In this document: piece after piece, positions 20,288 through 30,180 of the stretch
How positions within the stretch are numbered: position 1 is the stretch's first letter
Layout: each line of letters starts with the position of its first letter
DNA from: Inquilinus limosus DSM 16000
GTDB taxonomy: Bacteria > Pseudomonadota > Alphaproteobacteria > DSM-16000 > Inquilinaceae
Reading direction: 5' to 3'
NCBI RefSeq assembly: GCF_000423185.1
Contig: NZ_KE383986.1
Location: forward strand, 107,800-171,799
DNA length: 64,000 bases
Made by a program: the position numbers and the translations under genes
Notes under the pieces: generated by a model
The model's input: only the letters and a program-made list of their open reading frames with translations
What the model was told of the DNA's origin: nothing
Database searches by the model: none

Positions 20288-20953
20288 TCATCCCTGGTTG
20301 CCGGCCGGGCGCTCGCGCCGGGCGCGGACCGGGACGGCGCGGCGGGCGGCCAGCTTGGCGAAGATCGCCAGGGTCAGGGCGCCGGCCAGCAGCGGACCGC
20401 CGGTCATGACGATCCATTCGGTCTCGCCGATGCCTTCCAGCTCGCCGATTCCCTGGGCCACCAGCCAGCCGGGCGCCAGCATGGCGGGAACCCAGACGAT
20501 AGCCGACAGGATGTTGGCGATCTGGAAGCGGGACTGGCGCATGCGCATGATCCCGGCGACCAGCGGCACCACGGCGCGCAGCGGGCCCAGGAAGCGGCCG
20601 AGGAAGATCGAGGCGGTGCCCCAGCGGCGGAAGAACAGCCGGCCGCGGGCGATCATCGTCCTGTCGCGCGAGAACGGCCAGACATTGCGCGCGTTCGGGC
20701 CCAGCTTCTGCCCCAGCCAGTAGGAGACGGCGTCGCCCAGCACGGCGCCGGCGATCGACCACAGGATCACCGGCGCGGGATGCAGAACGCCGCCGCCCAC
20801 CAGGGCGCCGGTCGCCAGCATCAGCGCGGTACAGGGGACGATCAGGCCGACCACGGCCATGGATTCACCGAAGGCCAGCAGGGCCAGGATCGGCCCCGCC
20901 CAGGCCTGGTTGTCGGTGATGAACTGCGTGACCTGGGCGACGAAGGATTCCAC
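20288..20953 (-). CDS. DedA family membrane protein
   Basis: Inner-membrane protein (221 aa) of the DedA/VTT family, now linked to lipid (undecaprenyl phosphate or phospholipid) scrambling and envelope homeostasis. Features: AFGESMAVVGLIVPCTALML with the conserved acidic residue in the first re-entrant segment, GDAVSYWLGQKLG, and the signature FLGRFLGPLRAVVPLVAGIMRM with its essential Arg residues. C-terminal basic tail. It is preceded upstream by a terminator that isolates it from the DUF2076 operon. Confidence 0.9.
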   Translation of the reverse strand: MESFVAQVTQFITDNQAWAGPILALLAFGESMAVVGLIVPCTALMLATGALVGGGVLHPAPVILWSIAGAVLGDAVSYWLGQKLGPNARNVWPFSRDRTMIARGRLFFRRWGTASIFLGRFLGPLRAVVPLVAGIMRMRQSRFQIANILSAIVWVPAMLAPGWLVAQGIGELEGIGETEWIVMTGGPLLAGALTLAIFAKLAARRAVPVRARRERPAGNQG

Positions 20954-20974
20954 GATACGTCCAATCGGCTCACG

Positions 20975-21016
20975 TCAAAAAAGGAAGGGCCGGAGGCACG
21001 GCGGCCTCCGGCCCCA
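20975..21016 (-). terminator. Rho-independent terminator after the DUF2076 gene
   Basis: Read leftward, GGGGCCGGAGGC pairs with GCCTCCGGCCC, followed by TTCCTTTTTT. It lies just after the DUF2076 stop and ends the sigma/anti-sigma/BI-1/DUF2076 operon. Confidence 0.9.
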
Positions 21017-21024
21017 GCTTACTC

Positions 21025-21570
21025 TCAGAACTCCTCGCCGCCCATATCGAAGCCGGCGTCTGAGGCCAGGTCGCCGGCGGCATCCTCGGCCGCCTGGGCG
21101 ACGTCGGGCGTGAAGGCGTCCATCAGCAGGTTGCCGAGGACGACGCCACCGGCCACGCCCATGGCGGTCTGCATCGCACCCGCCATGAAGCCGCCGCCGC
21201 CCGGTCGGCCGTAGCCCTGCGGGGCGCCGTAGCCGCCGCGGGCACCAGGGCCGGGCTGCGCCTGCCGGCCCCAGGGGGCCGAGCCGGACGGCTGCGGCCG
21301 CTGGCCGCCGCCGAACAGACCGGCCAGGAAGCCGCCGGCCGCGGGCTGGGCGGCGCGCCGCTCCAGCTCGTTGATCTGGGCCTGCGCGGCCGCCAGCGCC
21401 TGCTCCTGCACCAGGATGACCTGGGCCATGTAGTAGGCGGCGGCCGGCTGCTCGGCGAGGCGGCGCCGGATCAGCTCCTCGGCGCCGGCGTCGCGCGGGC
21501 CGCCGTCGCGCTCGGCCCGCGCCAGCTTCACGAACAGATCGTCGATGGCCTGCTTCTCGTTATCGTACAC
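21025..21570 (-). CDS. DUF2076 family protein
   Basis: The product is 181 residues. The N-terminus has the DUF2076 pattern: an acidic start, IDDLFVKLARAE, then AAAYYMAQVILVQEQALAAAQAQI and a coiled helix. The middle (75-135) is Gly/Pro/Gln-rich low-complexity sequence, then comes a glycine-zipper-like hydrophobic segment (GAMQTAMGVAGGVVLGNLL) and an acidic tail ending MGGEEF. The family is described only as possible envelope/ligand-binding sensors; the glycine zipper suggests membrane association. GTG start, with GGAGGAG in the end of the preceding gene, four bases away, so translation is coupled to the BI-1 gene. Confidence 0.85.
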   Translation of the reverse strand: MYDNEKQAIDDLFVKLARAERDGGPRDAGAEELIRRRLAEQPAAAYYMAQVILVQEQALAAAQAQINELERRAAQPAAGGFLAGLFGGGQRPQPSGSAPWGRQAQPGPGARGGYGAPQGYGRPGGGGFMAGAMQTAMGVAGGVVLGNLLMDAFTPDVAQAAEDAAGDLASDAGFDMGGEEF

Positions 21571-21574
21571 GCCC

Positions 21575-22294
21575 TTACTCCTCCCGCGTCACGCCGGTCA
21601 GCTGCAGCAGCAGCTGGAACATGTTGATGAAGTTCAGGTACAGCGACAGCGCGCCCATCACCGCCAGCTTGTTCAGGCTCTCGGTGTCGTAGTGCTCGGC
21701 GTATTCTTCCTTGATCCGCTGGGTGTCCCAGGCGGTCAGGCCGGTGAAGATCAGCACGCCGGCGACCGAGACGATGAACTGCAGCGCGGTCGAGCCGAGA
21801 AAGATGTTGACGATGCTGGCGATGATGATGCCGATCAGCCCCATCATCAGGAACGAGCCGAAGCGCGACAGGTCCGCCTTGGTGGTGTAGCCGTACAGGC
21901 TCATCGCGCCGAACATGACCGCGGTGATCATGAAGGTGCGGGCGATGCTCGTCCCGGTGAAGACCAGGAAGATCGACGCCATCGACAGGCCCATCGTGGC
22001 GCAGAACAGCCAGAACACCATCTGCGCCGTGGAGGAGGAGATGGCGTGGATGCGGAACGAGAAGAAGAACACGAAGGCCAGAGGCGCCAGCATCACCACC
22101 CATTTCAGCGGGGTGGTGAAGATCGGGATGTAGAGCGCCGGGGTGCTGGCGACCAGGAAGGCCACCAGGCCGGTCATCACCAGGCCCAGGCCCATGTAGT
22201 TGAAGACGCGCAGCATGTGCTGGCGCAGGCCGACATCGAGTTCGGCGGCCGTCGGGCGCGCCGTCGTCTGCCATTGGTATTGCGGCATGTTCAT
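21575..22294 (-). CDS. Bax inhibitor-1/YccA family membrane protein
   Basis: Seven-helix inner-membrane protein (239 aa) of the BI-1 (TMBIM) family; bacterial members include a pH-gated Ca2+ leak channel and FtsH-associated YccA. Evidence: VFNYMGLGLVMTGLVA near the N-terminus, then SLYGYTTKADLSRFGSFLMMGLIG, and the C-terminal TAWDTQRIKEEY followed by ALSLYLNFINMFQLLLQL, where the paired Asp/acidic residues form the proposed gate. ATG at 22294 with AAGGAG 11 bases upstream; an in-frame GTG at 22306 would start on that site. It lies 26 bases after the anti-sigma gene. Confidence 0.93.
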   Translation of the reverse strand: MNMPQYQWQTTARPTAAELDVGLRQHMLRVFNYMGLGLVMTGLVAFLVASTPALYIPIFTTPLKWVVMLAPLAFVFFFSFRIHAISSSTAQMVFWLFCATMGLSMASIFLVFTGTSIARTFMITAVMFGAMSLYGYTTKADLSRFGSFLMMGLIGIIIASIVNIFLGSTALQFIVSVAGVLIFTGLTAWDTQRIKEEYAEHYDTESLNKLAVMGALSLYLNFINMFQLLLQLTGVTREE

Positions 22295-22320
22295 GGGGTC
22301 GTTCACTCCTTCGTGAGCGT

Positions 22321-23082
22321 TCAGTAAAGGGTTTCGGCCAGGCCGCTGGCGGCGACCAGCAGGTCCTCCGCCTTGGCCTCGGCGCAGAGCGCGTAGACCG
22401 AGGGGCCGACCTGCCAGTAGGCGACGGTGACGTCCTTCGCCCGTTGCGCCTGCGGCTCCTGCACGTCGAAGCTGTCGGTGGCGGCGGCGAACAGCGTCAC
22501 CAGCCCGAACCGGTCGGTGTCGATCGTCGCCTCGAAGCCGGAGCCGCCGTCCCAGGGCACCACCTCGATCGACCGGATCGACCAGCCCTGCGGCAGGTCG
22601 GGCAGGGTGATCGGCGCCTTGGCCAGGTCCTCCGGCTTCAGCCCACCCTTGGGCTCGGCCGGATCGACCAGGTGGCGGTACAGCACGGCGCGGTAGGCGT
22701 CGCCGGCCTCGTCGGCATAGGCCGGGATGGTGGCCGAAGCGCTGTCGATCCGGGTCACGCCCAGCATCGACTGGGCGCTCCAGCCGATGCCGACCAGCAG
22801 CACCACCGCGGCCACCCGGCGCAGGCGGCCGGTCAGCCGGCGCCAGCGCACGGCGCGGCCCAGCAGCCGGGCGTTCTCGTAGCTGGCGACGCGGATGCCG
22901 GCATCCTCGGCGAAGGCCAGGCGCAGCGCGTCGCGCAGGCGCAGATCGGCCATCACCTGGGCCGCCACCGGCGGGTTGGCCTCGAGATAGGCCTCGATCT
23001 CGATGCGGCGGGGCAGGTCGAGCTCGCCGTCGATATAGGCCTGGATCTCGGCTTCGGTGGGGATGGTCGGGGTCTGGGTCAT
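22321..23082 (-). CDS. Transmembrane anti-sigma factor
   Basis: The cytoplasmic N-terminus (1-85) has the anti-sigma pattern EIQAYIDGELDLPRRIEIEAYLEANP, which would clamp the sigma factor; no zinc-binding His-Cys-Cys motif is present. One membrane helix (about 93-107, VAAVVLLVGIGWSA) leads to a periplasmic sensor domain of about 145 residues. ATG at 23082 has GGAG eight bases upstream; a GTG at 23091 would overlap the sigma stop and is the alternative. It directly follows the sigma gene, the usual arrangement for an ECF sigma and its inhibitor. Confidence 0.88.
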   Translation of the reverse strand: MTQTPTIPTEAEIQAYIDGELDLPRRIEIEAYLEANPPVAAQVMADLRLRDALRLAFAEDAGIRVASYENARLLGRAVRWRRLTGRLRRVAAVVLLVGIGWSAQSMLGVTRIDSASATIPAYADEAGDAYRAVLYRHLVDPAEPKGGLKPEDLAKAPITLPDLPQGWSIRSIEVVPWDGGSGFEATIDTDRFGLVTLFAAATDSFDVQEPQAQRAKDVTVAYWQVGPSVYALCAEAKAEDLLVAASGLAETLY

Positions 23083-23087
23083 GGGCG

Positions 23088-23642
23088 TCACTCCACCAGC
23101 CGCAGCCGCGGCGGGGTCGGTCCATCGGTGCCGCGGTCGCCCGCCGCATCGCCGGCGCCGCTGCCGACGATCTCGCGCAGCGCCGCCCGGGCCCGGCCCA
23201 GGCGCGACATCAGCGTGCCGATCGGGATGCCGAGGATGGTCGCGGCCTCCTGGTAGCGGAACTCTTCGACCGCCACGAGCAGCAGCGCCTCGCGTTGCTC
23301 CTCCGGCAGGGTCAGCATCGCCCGCTGCACCTGGGCCAGCTGGACCCGGGCGTCCTGGCTCGGCGCGCCGATCTCGGGGGCGAGCTGCGTCGCCTGGACG
23401 ATGCGGGCATCCTCCGCCCGGCGGCCGCGCAGGCGCGAGGCGTGGGCGTTGTGCATGATCGCGAACAGCCAGGGGCGCAGCGCCCGATCCGGCTGCCAGC
23501 TGCGCCGCCCCTCATAGGCCTTCAGCAGGGTCTCCTGCAGCAGGTCCTCGGCTTCGGCAGCATCCCGGGTCAGGACCAGCGCGTAGCGCTTCAGCCCCGG
23601 CAGCTCGGCGATGACGTCGAAATCGTCCTTGCGGCGTTTCAT
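23088..23642 (-). CDS. ECF-family RNA polymerase sigma factor
   Basis: Group 4 sigma factor (184 aa). Region 2 includes LKRYALVLTRDAAEAEDLLQETLLKAYE and RPWLFAIMHN (-10 recognition); region 4 includes LPEEQREALLLVAVEEFRYQEAATILGIPIGTLMSRLGRARAALRE, a complete helix-turn-helix for -35 recognition. ATG at 23642 (MKRRKDDF) is chosen; an in-frame extension upstream adds an unlikely basic leader. The operon places the sigma with a membrane anti-sigma, BI-1 and DUF2076 proteins, which suggests an envelope or membrane stress signal. No clear autoregulatory promoter motif (for example GGAAC/CGTT) was found upstream. Confidence 0.94.
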   Translation of the reverse strand: MKRRKDDFDVIAELPGLKRYALVLTRDAAEAEDLLQETLLKAYEGRRSWQPDRALRPWLFAIMHNAHASRLRGRRAEDARIVQATQLAPEIGAPSQDARVQLAQVQRAMLTLPEEQREALLLVAVEEFRYQEAATILGIPIGTLMSRLGRARAALREIVGSGAGDAAGDRGTDGPTPPRLRLVE

Positions 23643-23826
23643 GACCCATATACGCAGCCGCCGGCGATTTTCATCCCGGGCCGCGCCTTCTTTCGGCGGA
23701 CGCGCCGACAAACTCCCAACAAGATCCTGGATATGATGCTTTTTCTGAGGATTTTTCAGACGAAAACCGCGTTGCCGGTGTTATAGGCAGCGGCATCGTT
23801 TTTTCCTCTCTGCGATTCGGAGCGAT

Positions 23827-25413
23827 ATGGCCGACGACACTGTGGAGCAACGCCGATCGGTCGATCCCTCCGTGTCCGATCGCTATCTGGGTCGACCCGT
23901 CGGCGCCACCGCAGCATCGGTCGCTCTGCCTTATCCGTCGCGGCCCGGCGTCATCGACCGCTGGCCCAGCTGGCTGATCGGCCTCGCCGGCCTGCTGACC
24001 CTCGGGCTGCTGCTGCGCATCGTGCTCGCCCTGGCGTTCCCGCGGATCCACCACGCCGACGAGCTGTTCCAGTATTACGAGCAGGCGCACCGGCTGGCCT
24101 TCGGCCAGGGCATCGTGCCCTGGGAGTACCGCGAGGGCATCCGCTCCTGGCTGCTGCCGGGGATCCTGGCGGGGCTGATGAAGGCGGTGTCCTGGATCAG
24201 CGACGACCCGTCCGCCTATCTCGCCGTATCGAAGGGGCTGTGGTCGGCGCTGTCGCTGAGCATCCCGGCGGTCGCCTTCCTCTGGGCCAAGCGCGCCGCC
24301 GGCCTGACGGCGGGGCTGACCACGGCCTTCATCGCCACCGTCTGGTTCGAGCTGGTCTACTACGCGCCGACGGCGCTGACCGAATCGATCGCCACCAGCC
24401 TGCTCCTGATCGCCTGCTGGCTGGCCTGGACCGCGGAGACGGTCGACCGCCGGCGGCTGATCTGGGCGGGGCTGCTGTTCGGCCTGGTCTTCGTCTTCCG
24501 CTTCCATCTGCTGCCGGCGATCCTGACTGCGGCCGTGGTCGCCAGCCGGGGCGACTGGCGCGGCCGGCTGCGGCCGATGCTGCTGGCCGGGCTCGGGCCG
24601 GTGGTGCTGTGCAACGGGCTGCTCGACTGGGTGACGCTCGGCTGGCCGTTCCAGTCGGTCGTGAAGAACTTCTGGATCAACATCGTCGAGGAGAAGAGCC
24701 ACAGCTTCGGCGTCATGCCGCCGGGCTTCTACTTCGAGGAATACGCCCGGATCTGGTCGTGGTGGCTGGCGCCGATGGCGGCGCTGATCGTGCTGGGCGC
24801 GCGCGGCCAGCCGATGCTGGTGGCGGTGCCGCTGGCGGTGGTGCTGTCGCACAGCCTGGTGGCCCACAAGGAGTACCGCTTCGTTCTGCCGGCGCTGCCC
24901 TTCCTGCTGATCATGGCCGCTCTGGGCACCGAGCGGCTGGCCCGGCGCCTGGGCAAGGAGCTGGCGGCGGAAAGGTGGAGCGGCGTGCCGCGCTGGACGC
25001 CGCTGGCGGTGCTGTGCGCCGCCTGGGTGCTGGCCTCGGGCCTGCTGTCGGCCAGCGACCGCTGGGGGCCGGAATGGACCCGCGTCGCGCCCGGCATCGC
25101 CGCCACGCAGGCGCTGCACGAGCGCGAGGCGCTGTGCGGCCTGGGTCTGCTGACGCCATGGTCGGACCTGGCCGGCTACACCACCCTGCACCGCGACGTG
25201 CCGGTGTTCTGGTTCGGCGACGACACGCGGCGGCTGTGGCGTTCGGCCCAATCCTTCAACTACGTCATGGCGCGGCCGGAGCAGATGCCGCCGAACACCG
25301 GCTACCGGCTGGAGAGCTGCCCGAGCGAGATCTGCCTGTACCGCCGGCCGGGGCAGTGCTCGGCGCCGCGGGACGTCGGCGTCAGCGGGGCGATGGCCGA
25401 GCGCGGCATGTGA
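23827..25413 (+). CDS. Probable mannosyltransferase of the GT22/ALG9-like family
   Basis: Integral membrane glycosyltransferase (528 aa) that would use a lipid-linked sugar donor on the periplasmic side. After a polar 45-residue N-terminus come about ten membrane helices. The first loop holds the catalytic-type acidic pair HHADELFQYYEQAHRLAFG (about 75-93), and the HKEYRFVLPALPFLL motif (near 347) is the GT22 signature. The C-terminus is periplasmic with Cys pairs. The acceptor is unknown; in alphaproteobacteria it could be a glycolipid or an exported glycan. Divergent from the ECF operon, upstream of mreB with 149 bases between. Confidence 0.8.
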   Translation: MADDTVEQRRSVDPSVSDRYLGRPVGATAASVALPYPSRPGVIDRWPSWLIGLAGLLTLGLLLRIVLALAFPRIHHADELFQYYEQAHRLAFGQGIVPWEYREGIRSWLLPGILAGLMKAVSWISDDPSAYLAVSKGLWSALSLSIPAVAFLWAKRAAGLTAGLTTAFIATVWFELVYYAPTALTESIATSLLLIACWLAWTAETVDRRRLIWAGLLFGLVFVFRFHLLPAILTAAVVASRGDWRGRLRPMLLAGLGPVVLCNGLLDWVTLGWPFQSVVKNFWINIVEEKSHSFGVMPPGFYFEEYARIWSWWLAPMAALIVLGARGQPMLVAVPLAVVLSHSLVAHKEYRFVLPALPFLLIMAALGTERLARRLGKELAAERWSGVPRWTPLAVLCAAWVLASGLLSASDRWGPEWTRVAPGIAATQALHEREALCGLGLLTPWSDLAGYTTLHRDVPVFWFGDDTRRLWRSAQSFNYVMARPEQMPPNTGYRLESCPSEICLYRRPGQCSAPRDVGVSGAMAERGM

Positions 25414-25472
25414 TTTCCGGCGGCGTGATTCGGCCCGACTCTCCGCTTGAGACTCGGGTCGCGCTGGTCTAA

Positions 25473-26600
<1,128 letters not shown>

Positions 26601-26682
26601 TCAGCGCCCCGGCACATGCTGGGGTATTCGGGAAAACGGTAGTACTCTGCGTTTTCAGGAATCCGGTCTTCGGCGGACGGAC

Positions 26683-27561
26683 ATGCGGGTGATGCAGCGG
26701 AGCAGGCCGGTGGCGCGCATCGCGGCGATCAGAGCCGTCGCGCACCGATTCTCCTTCGGTCTCCTGCTGTTCGCCGCGATCAGCCTCTTGATGGTCGGCA
26801 AGATCGACGCGGTGCTGGTCGACGGCATCCGCGCCCGCGTGGTCGACGCCGTGGCGCCGATCCTCGACGCCATGTCGCGCCCGGCCGCCAGCGTCGCCCG
26901 GCTGGTGACGGAGATGCAGAGCCTGTCCGACATCCGCGGCGAGAACGCCCGGCTGCGGCAGGAGGTGGCGACGCTGCGGCAATACCAGGACGTCGCCTTC
27001 CGGCTCGAGGCCGAGAACCTGACCCTGCGCAACCTTTTGAACTACACGCCGGATTCGGCGCATTCCTTCCTCACCGCCCGGGTCGTCGGCGACAATGGCG
27101 GCGCCTTCGTGCGCAGCCTGACGATCAATCTCGGCTCCGCCAACGGCATCCGCGACGGCCAGGCGGTGCTCGGCGGCCGCGGCCTGATCGGCCGGATCGT
27201 GCAGACCGGCGACCATTCCGCCCGGGTGCTGCTGATCACCGACCTGAACGCCCGCATCCCGGTGGTGGTGGAGCGCACCCAGCAGCGCGCCGTCATCGGC
27301 GGCGACAACACCGACCGGCCGCGGCTGCTGTACCTGCCGCCGGACGCGTCGATCCGCGTCGGCGACCGCATCGTCACCTCCGGCAGCGGCGGCATGTTCC
27401 CGGCCGGCCTTCCGGTCGGCGTCGTCGCCGCCGCCCAGGACAGCGCCGTGCGCATCCAGCCGATCGAGCCGCTCGAGGCCATCACCCACGTCAAGGTCGT
27501 CGATTTCCGCACGGTCGATCCCGGCATGGCGATGCAGCCGGTGCCCGGCTTCGCGCAATGA
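26683..27561 (+). CDS. mreC: Rod shape-determining protein MreC
   Basis: Bitopic protein (292 aa) that links MreB to the periplasmic wall synthases and activates PBP2-RodA. One membrane helix (about 25-44, FSFGLLLFAAISLLMVG), a short coiled-coil (ENARLRQEVATLRQYQDVAFRLEAENLTLRN region) and the beta-domain with TARVVGDNGGAFVRSLTINLGSANGI and LPVGVV. Lies 82 bases after mreB, and its stop overlaps the mreD start (ATGA), so translation is coupled. Confidence 0.95.
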   Translation: MRVMQRSRPVARIAAIRAVAHRFSFGLLLFAAISLLMVGKIDAVLVDGIRARVVDAVAPILDAMSRPAASVARLVTEMQSLSDIRGENARLRQEVATLRQYQDVAFRLEAENLTLRNLLNYTPDSAHSFLTARVVGDNGGAFVRSLTINLGSANGIRDGQAVLGGRGLIGRIVQTGDHSARVLLITDLNARIPVVVERTQQRAVIGGDNTDRPRLLYLPPDASIRVGDRIVTSGSGGMFPAGLPVGVVAAAQDSAVRIQPIEPLEAITHVKVVDFRTVDPGMAMQPVPGFAQ

Positions 27562-28076
27562 CCGGGGACCTGCTGCATAAGCTCGACCTCGCCGCCCGCC
27601 ACGCCGCCCCAGGGGCCGTGACCCTGATCCTGGTGCTGGTCGGGGTGACGCCGACGCATCTGCCCTATTACGGCAACATCGCGCCGTTCCTGTCGCTGGC
27701 CTCGGTCTACTACTGGGGGGTGCACCGGCCGGACCTGATGCCGATGTGGCTGATCTTCCTGGTCGGGCTGATGCACGACGTGCTGACCGATGCGCCGATC
27801 GGGCTGCACGCGGCGATCCTGCTGCTGTGCCAATGGGTGCTGCTGCGCCAGCGCCGCTTCCTGGCCGGGCGGCCCTTCGTGGTGCTGTGGTTCGGCTTCG
27901 CCGTGCTGGCGGCCGCCGTCACCATCGTCGAATGGATCGGCGTCGGCCTGTACGATTTCGCGGTCGTGCCGCCGCGGCCGCTGCTGGTCCGGCTGGTCCT
28001 GACCATCGCCGTCTTCCCGCCGCTGGCCTGGCTGTTCATCCAGGTGCATCGCGGCTTCCTGCGGGCAGGGGACTAG
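27558..28076 (+). CDS. mreD: Rod shape-determining protein MreD
   Basis: Small inner-membrane protein (172 aa) with five to six hydrophobic segments, part of the elongasome. LPYYGNIAPFLSLASVYYW and FLVGLMHDVLTDAPIGLHA are typical MreD motifs (the latter is the conserved GLL.D...G.P.G pattern). Start overlaps mreC by four bases; mrdA starts five bases after its stop. Confidence 0.92.
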   Translation: MTGDLLHKLDLAARHAAPGAVTLILVLVGVTPTHLPYYGNIAPFLSLASVYYWGVHRPDLMPMWLIFLVGLMHDVLTDAPIGLHAAILLLCQWVLLRQRRFLAGRPFVVLWFGFAVLAAAVTIVEWIGVGLYDFAVVPPRPLLVRLVLTIAVFPPLAWLFIQVHRGFLRAGD

Positions 28077-28080
28077 GCCG

Positions 28081-29940
28081 ATGGACCGCGACACCGACCG
28101 CTCCCGCGGCTTCACCCGCCGCGCCTTCGCCCTCGGCGGGCTGAAGCTCGGCCTGCTCGGCGTGCTGGCCGGCCGGCTCTACTACCTGCAGGTGGAGGAG
28201 AGCGACCGCTACAAGGTCCTGGCCGAATCGAATCGCATCAACATGCGGCTCCTGGCCCCGTCGCGCGGCCTGATCACCGACCGCTTCGGCGTCCCGCTCG
28301 CGGTCAACGACCAGAACTTCCGGGTCGTGCTGGTGGCGGAAGAGGCGAAGGACATCCAGGCCGTGCTCGGCCGGCTGGCGCAGGGCGTGCCGCTGACCGA
28401 GGCCGACCTGGCCCGCATCACCCGCGACGTGAAGCGCCGCCGCGCCTTCGTGCCGGTGACGGTGAAGGAGAGCCTGAGCTGGGACCAGGTCTCCTGGATC
28501 GACGTCAACGGGCCGGAGCTGCCGGGCCTGTCGATCGAGGTCGGCGAATCCCGCCGCTACCCCTTCGGGGTCGAGACCGCGCACATCATCGGCTATGTCG
28601 GCGCAGTGGCCGAGGGCGACCTGACCGGCGACCCGGTGCTGAGCCTGCCGGGCTTCCGCGTCGGCAAGTCGGGGATCGAGCGGCAATACGAGGCCGACCT
28701 CCGCGGCGTCGCCGGGTCGAGCCAGGTCGAGGTGAACGCCGTCGGCCGGGTGATCCGCGAGCTGGACCGGGAGGAGGGCAAGCCGGGCCGGGAAGCGCGG
28801 CTGACCATCGATTTCGAGTTGCAGCGCTACGTCATGGAGCGGCTGAAGACCGAGTTCAGCGCCGCCGCCGTGATCATGGACGTGCACAACGGCGACGTGC
28901 TGGCCATGGCCTCGCACCCGTCCTACGACGCCAACCTGTTCCCGAACGGCATCAAATCGGCTGATTGGCGCCGCCTGGTCGAGGATCCCTACGGCATCCT
29001 CAACAACAAGGTGATCAACGGCCAGTACCCGCCGGGCTCGACCTTCAAGATCGCGGTGGCGATGACGGCGCTGGAGGCCGGGGTGACCACGCCGGACCAG
29101 CGCATCTTCTGCCCCGGCTACGTCAATCTCGGCGACCACCGCTTCCACTGCTGGAAGCGCGGCGGCCACGGCAGCCTCAATGTCGTCGACGCAATGGCCC
29201 AGTCCTGCGACGTCTATTTCTACGAGATGGCGCGGCGGCTCGGCATCGACCGGCTGGCCGAGGGCGCGCGCAAGTTCGGCATCGGCCAGAAGCTGGGGGT
29301 CGACCTGCCGAACGAGCGGCCGGGGCTGATGCCGACCAAGGCCTGGAAGGAGGGCGCGATGGGCACCTCCTGGCAGCTCGGCGAATCGCTGATCGCGGGC
29401 ATCGGCCAGGGCTATGTACTGGCGACGCCGCTGCAGCTCGCCACCATGACGGCGCGGCTGGTGAACGGCGGCAAGGCGGTGGTGCCGCGCCTGGTCATGG
29501 CGATCGGCGACGAGGCGATGCCGGAGACGCCGGACGTCCCGTCGATGGGCTTCGCCAAGGCCCATATCGACGTGGTGATGGAGGGCACGGCCGCGGTGAT
29601 GACCCGCGGCACCGGCCGCAAGTCGCAGATCAAGCAGAAGGGCATGGAGATGGGCGGCAAGAGCGGCACCAGCCAGGTCCGCCGCATCAGCATGGCCGAA
29701 CGCGCCGCCGGGGTGAACCCGGACAACTGGCCGTGGAACCAGCGTCACCACGCCTGGTTCGTGGCCTACGCCCCGGTCGGCGCGCCGCGCTACGCCTGCT
29801 CGGTGATCGTCGAGCATGGCGGCGGCGGCAGCGAATACGCGGCGCCGATCGCGCGCGACATCCTGCTGGAATGCCAGCAGCGGGAGTCCGGCCGCAGGCT
29901 GCTGTCGGCCGCGCCGGGAGAGGGCGCCGACAAAGGTTGA
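28081..29940 (+). CDS. mrdA: Penicillin-binding protein 2 (elongasome transpeptidase)
   Basis: Class B PBP (619 aa) that cross-links peptidoglycan during lateral growth. A basic N-terminus and one membrane helix (about 17-35) are followed by a pedestal domain and the transpeptidase domain: catalytic Ser320 in GSTFK, Ser375 in SCD, and KSGT with Lys527. The motif spacing and length are normal. The N-terminal SRGFTRRAFALGG is unusual in having a Tat-like RR pattern, probably coincidental. RodA, which usually follows, is not here; tRNA-Lys comes next. Confidence 0.96.
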   Translation: MDRDTDRSRGFTRRAFALGGLKLGLLGVLAGRLYYLQVEESDRYKVLAESNRINMRLLAPSRGLITDRFGVPLAVNDQNFRVVLVAEEAKDIQAVLGRLAQGVPLTEADLARITRDVKRRRAFVPVTVKESLSWDQVSWIDVNGPELPGLSIEVGESRRYPFGVETAHIIGYVGAVAEGDLTGDPVLSLPGFRVGKSGIERQYEADLRGVAGSSQVEVNAVGRVIRELDREEGKPGREARLTIDFELQRYVMERLKTEFSAAAVIMDVHNGDVLAMASHPSYDANLFPNGIKSADWRRLVEDPYGILNNKVINGQYPPGSTFKIAVAMTALEAGVTTPDQRIFCPGYVNLGDHRFHCWKRGGHGSLNVVDAMAQSCDVYFYEMARRLGIDRLAEGARKFGIGQKLGVDLPNERPGLMPTKAWKEGAMGTSWQLGESLIAGIGQGYVLATPLQLATMTARLVNGGKAVVPRLVMAIGDEAMPETPDVPSMGFAKAHIDVVMEGTAAVMTRGTGRKSQIKQKGMEMGGKSGTSQVRRISMAERAAGVNPDNWPWNQRHHAWFVAYAPVGAPRYACSVIVEHGGGGSEYAAPIARDILLECQQRESGRRLLSAAPGEGADKG

Positions 29941-29959
29941 GATTTTCGTGAAGAAAGGG

Positions 29960-29988
29960 TTGCAACCCGTCGGGGCGTTGGCTATATC
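29960..29988 (+). promoter_or_regulatory. Candidate promoter for tRNA-Lys
   Basis: TTGCAA (29960-29965) and TATATC (29983-29988) are spaced by 17 bases, and the tRNA begins 20 bases after the -10 element. The boxes and spacing fit a sigma-70-type stable RNA promoter. Confidence 0.55.
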
Positions 29989-30008
29989 ACCGCCCGTCCC
30001 GAGCGAAC

Positions 30009-30084
<76 letters not shown>

Positions 30085-30101
30085 GTTCGCAGGATGGAAA
30101 G

Positions 30102-30135
30102 AAAAGGGCCCGCTTCGGCGGGCCTTTCTTTTTGC
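30102..30135 (+). terminator. Rho-independent terminator after tRNA-Lys
   Basis: GGCCCGC and GCGGGCC pair around a TTCG tetraloop, flanked by A-rich and T-rich arms (TTTCTTTTT). Confidence 0.92.
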
Positions 30136-30180
30136 GACCGGCCGCTGCCGCGGCCCCGCCATTCGCTCCTGACCGCCCCC

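Noticed and set aside
21575..23149. One 524-residue protein joining the BI-1 gene to the region coding the anti-sigma factor
   Set aside because: The upstream part is a wrong-frame reading of the anti-sigma gene; BI-1 homologues start at MNMPQYQ with a ribosome site before it.
23643..23826. ECF- or EcfG-type promoter upstream of the sigma factor operon
   Set aside because: I looked for GGAAC with CGTT spacing and similar boxes but found none that stand out from background.
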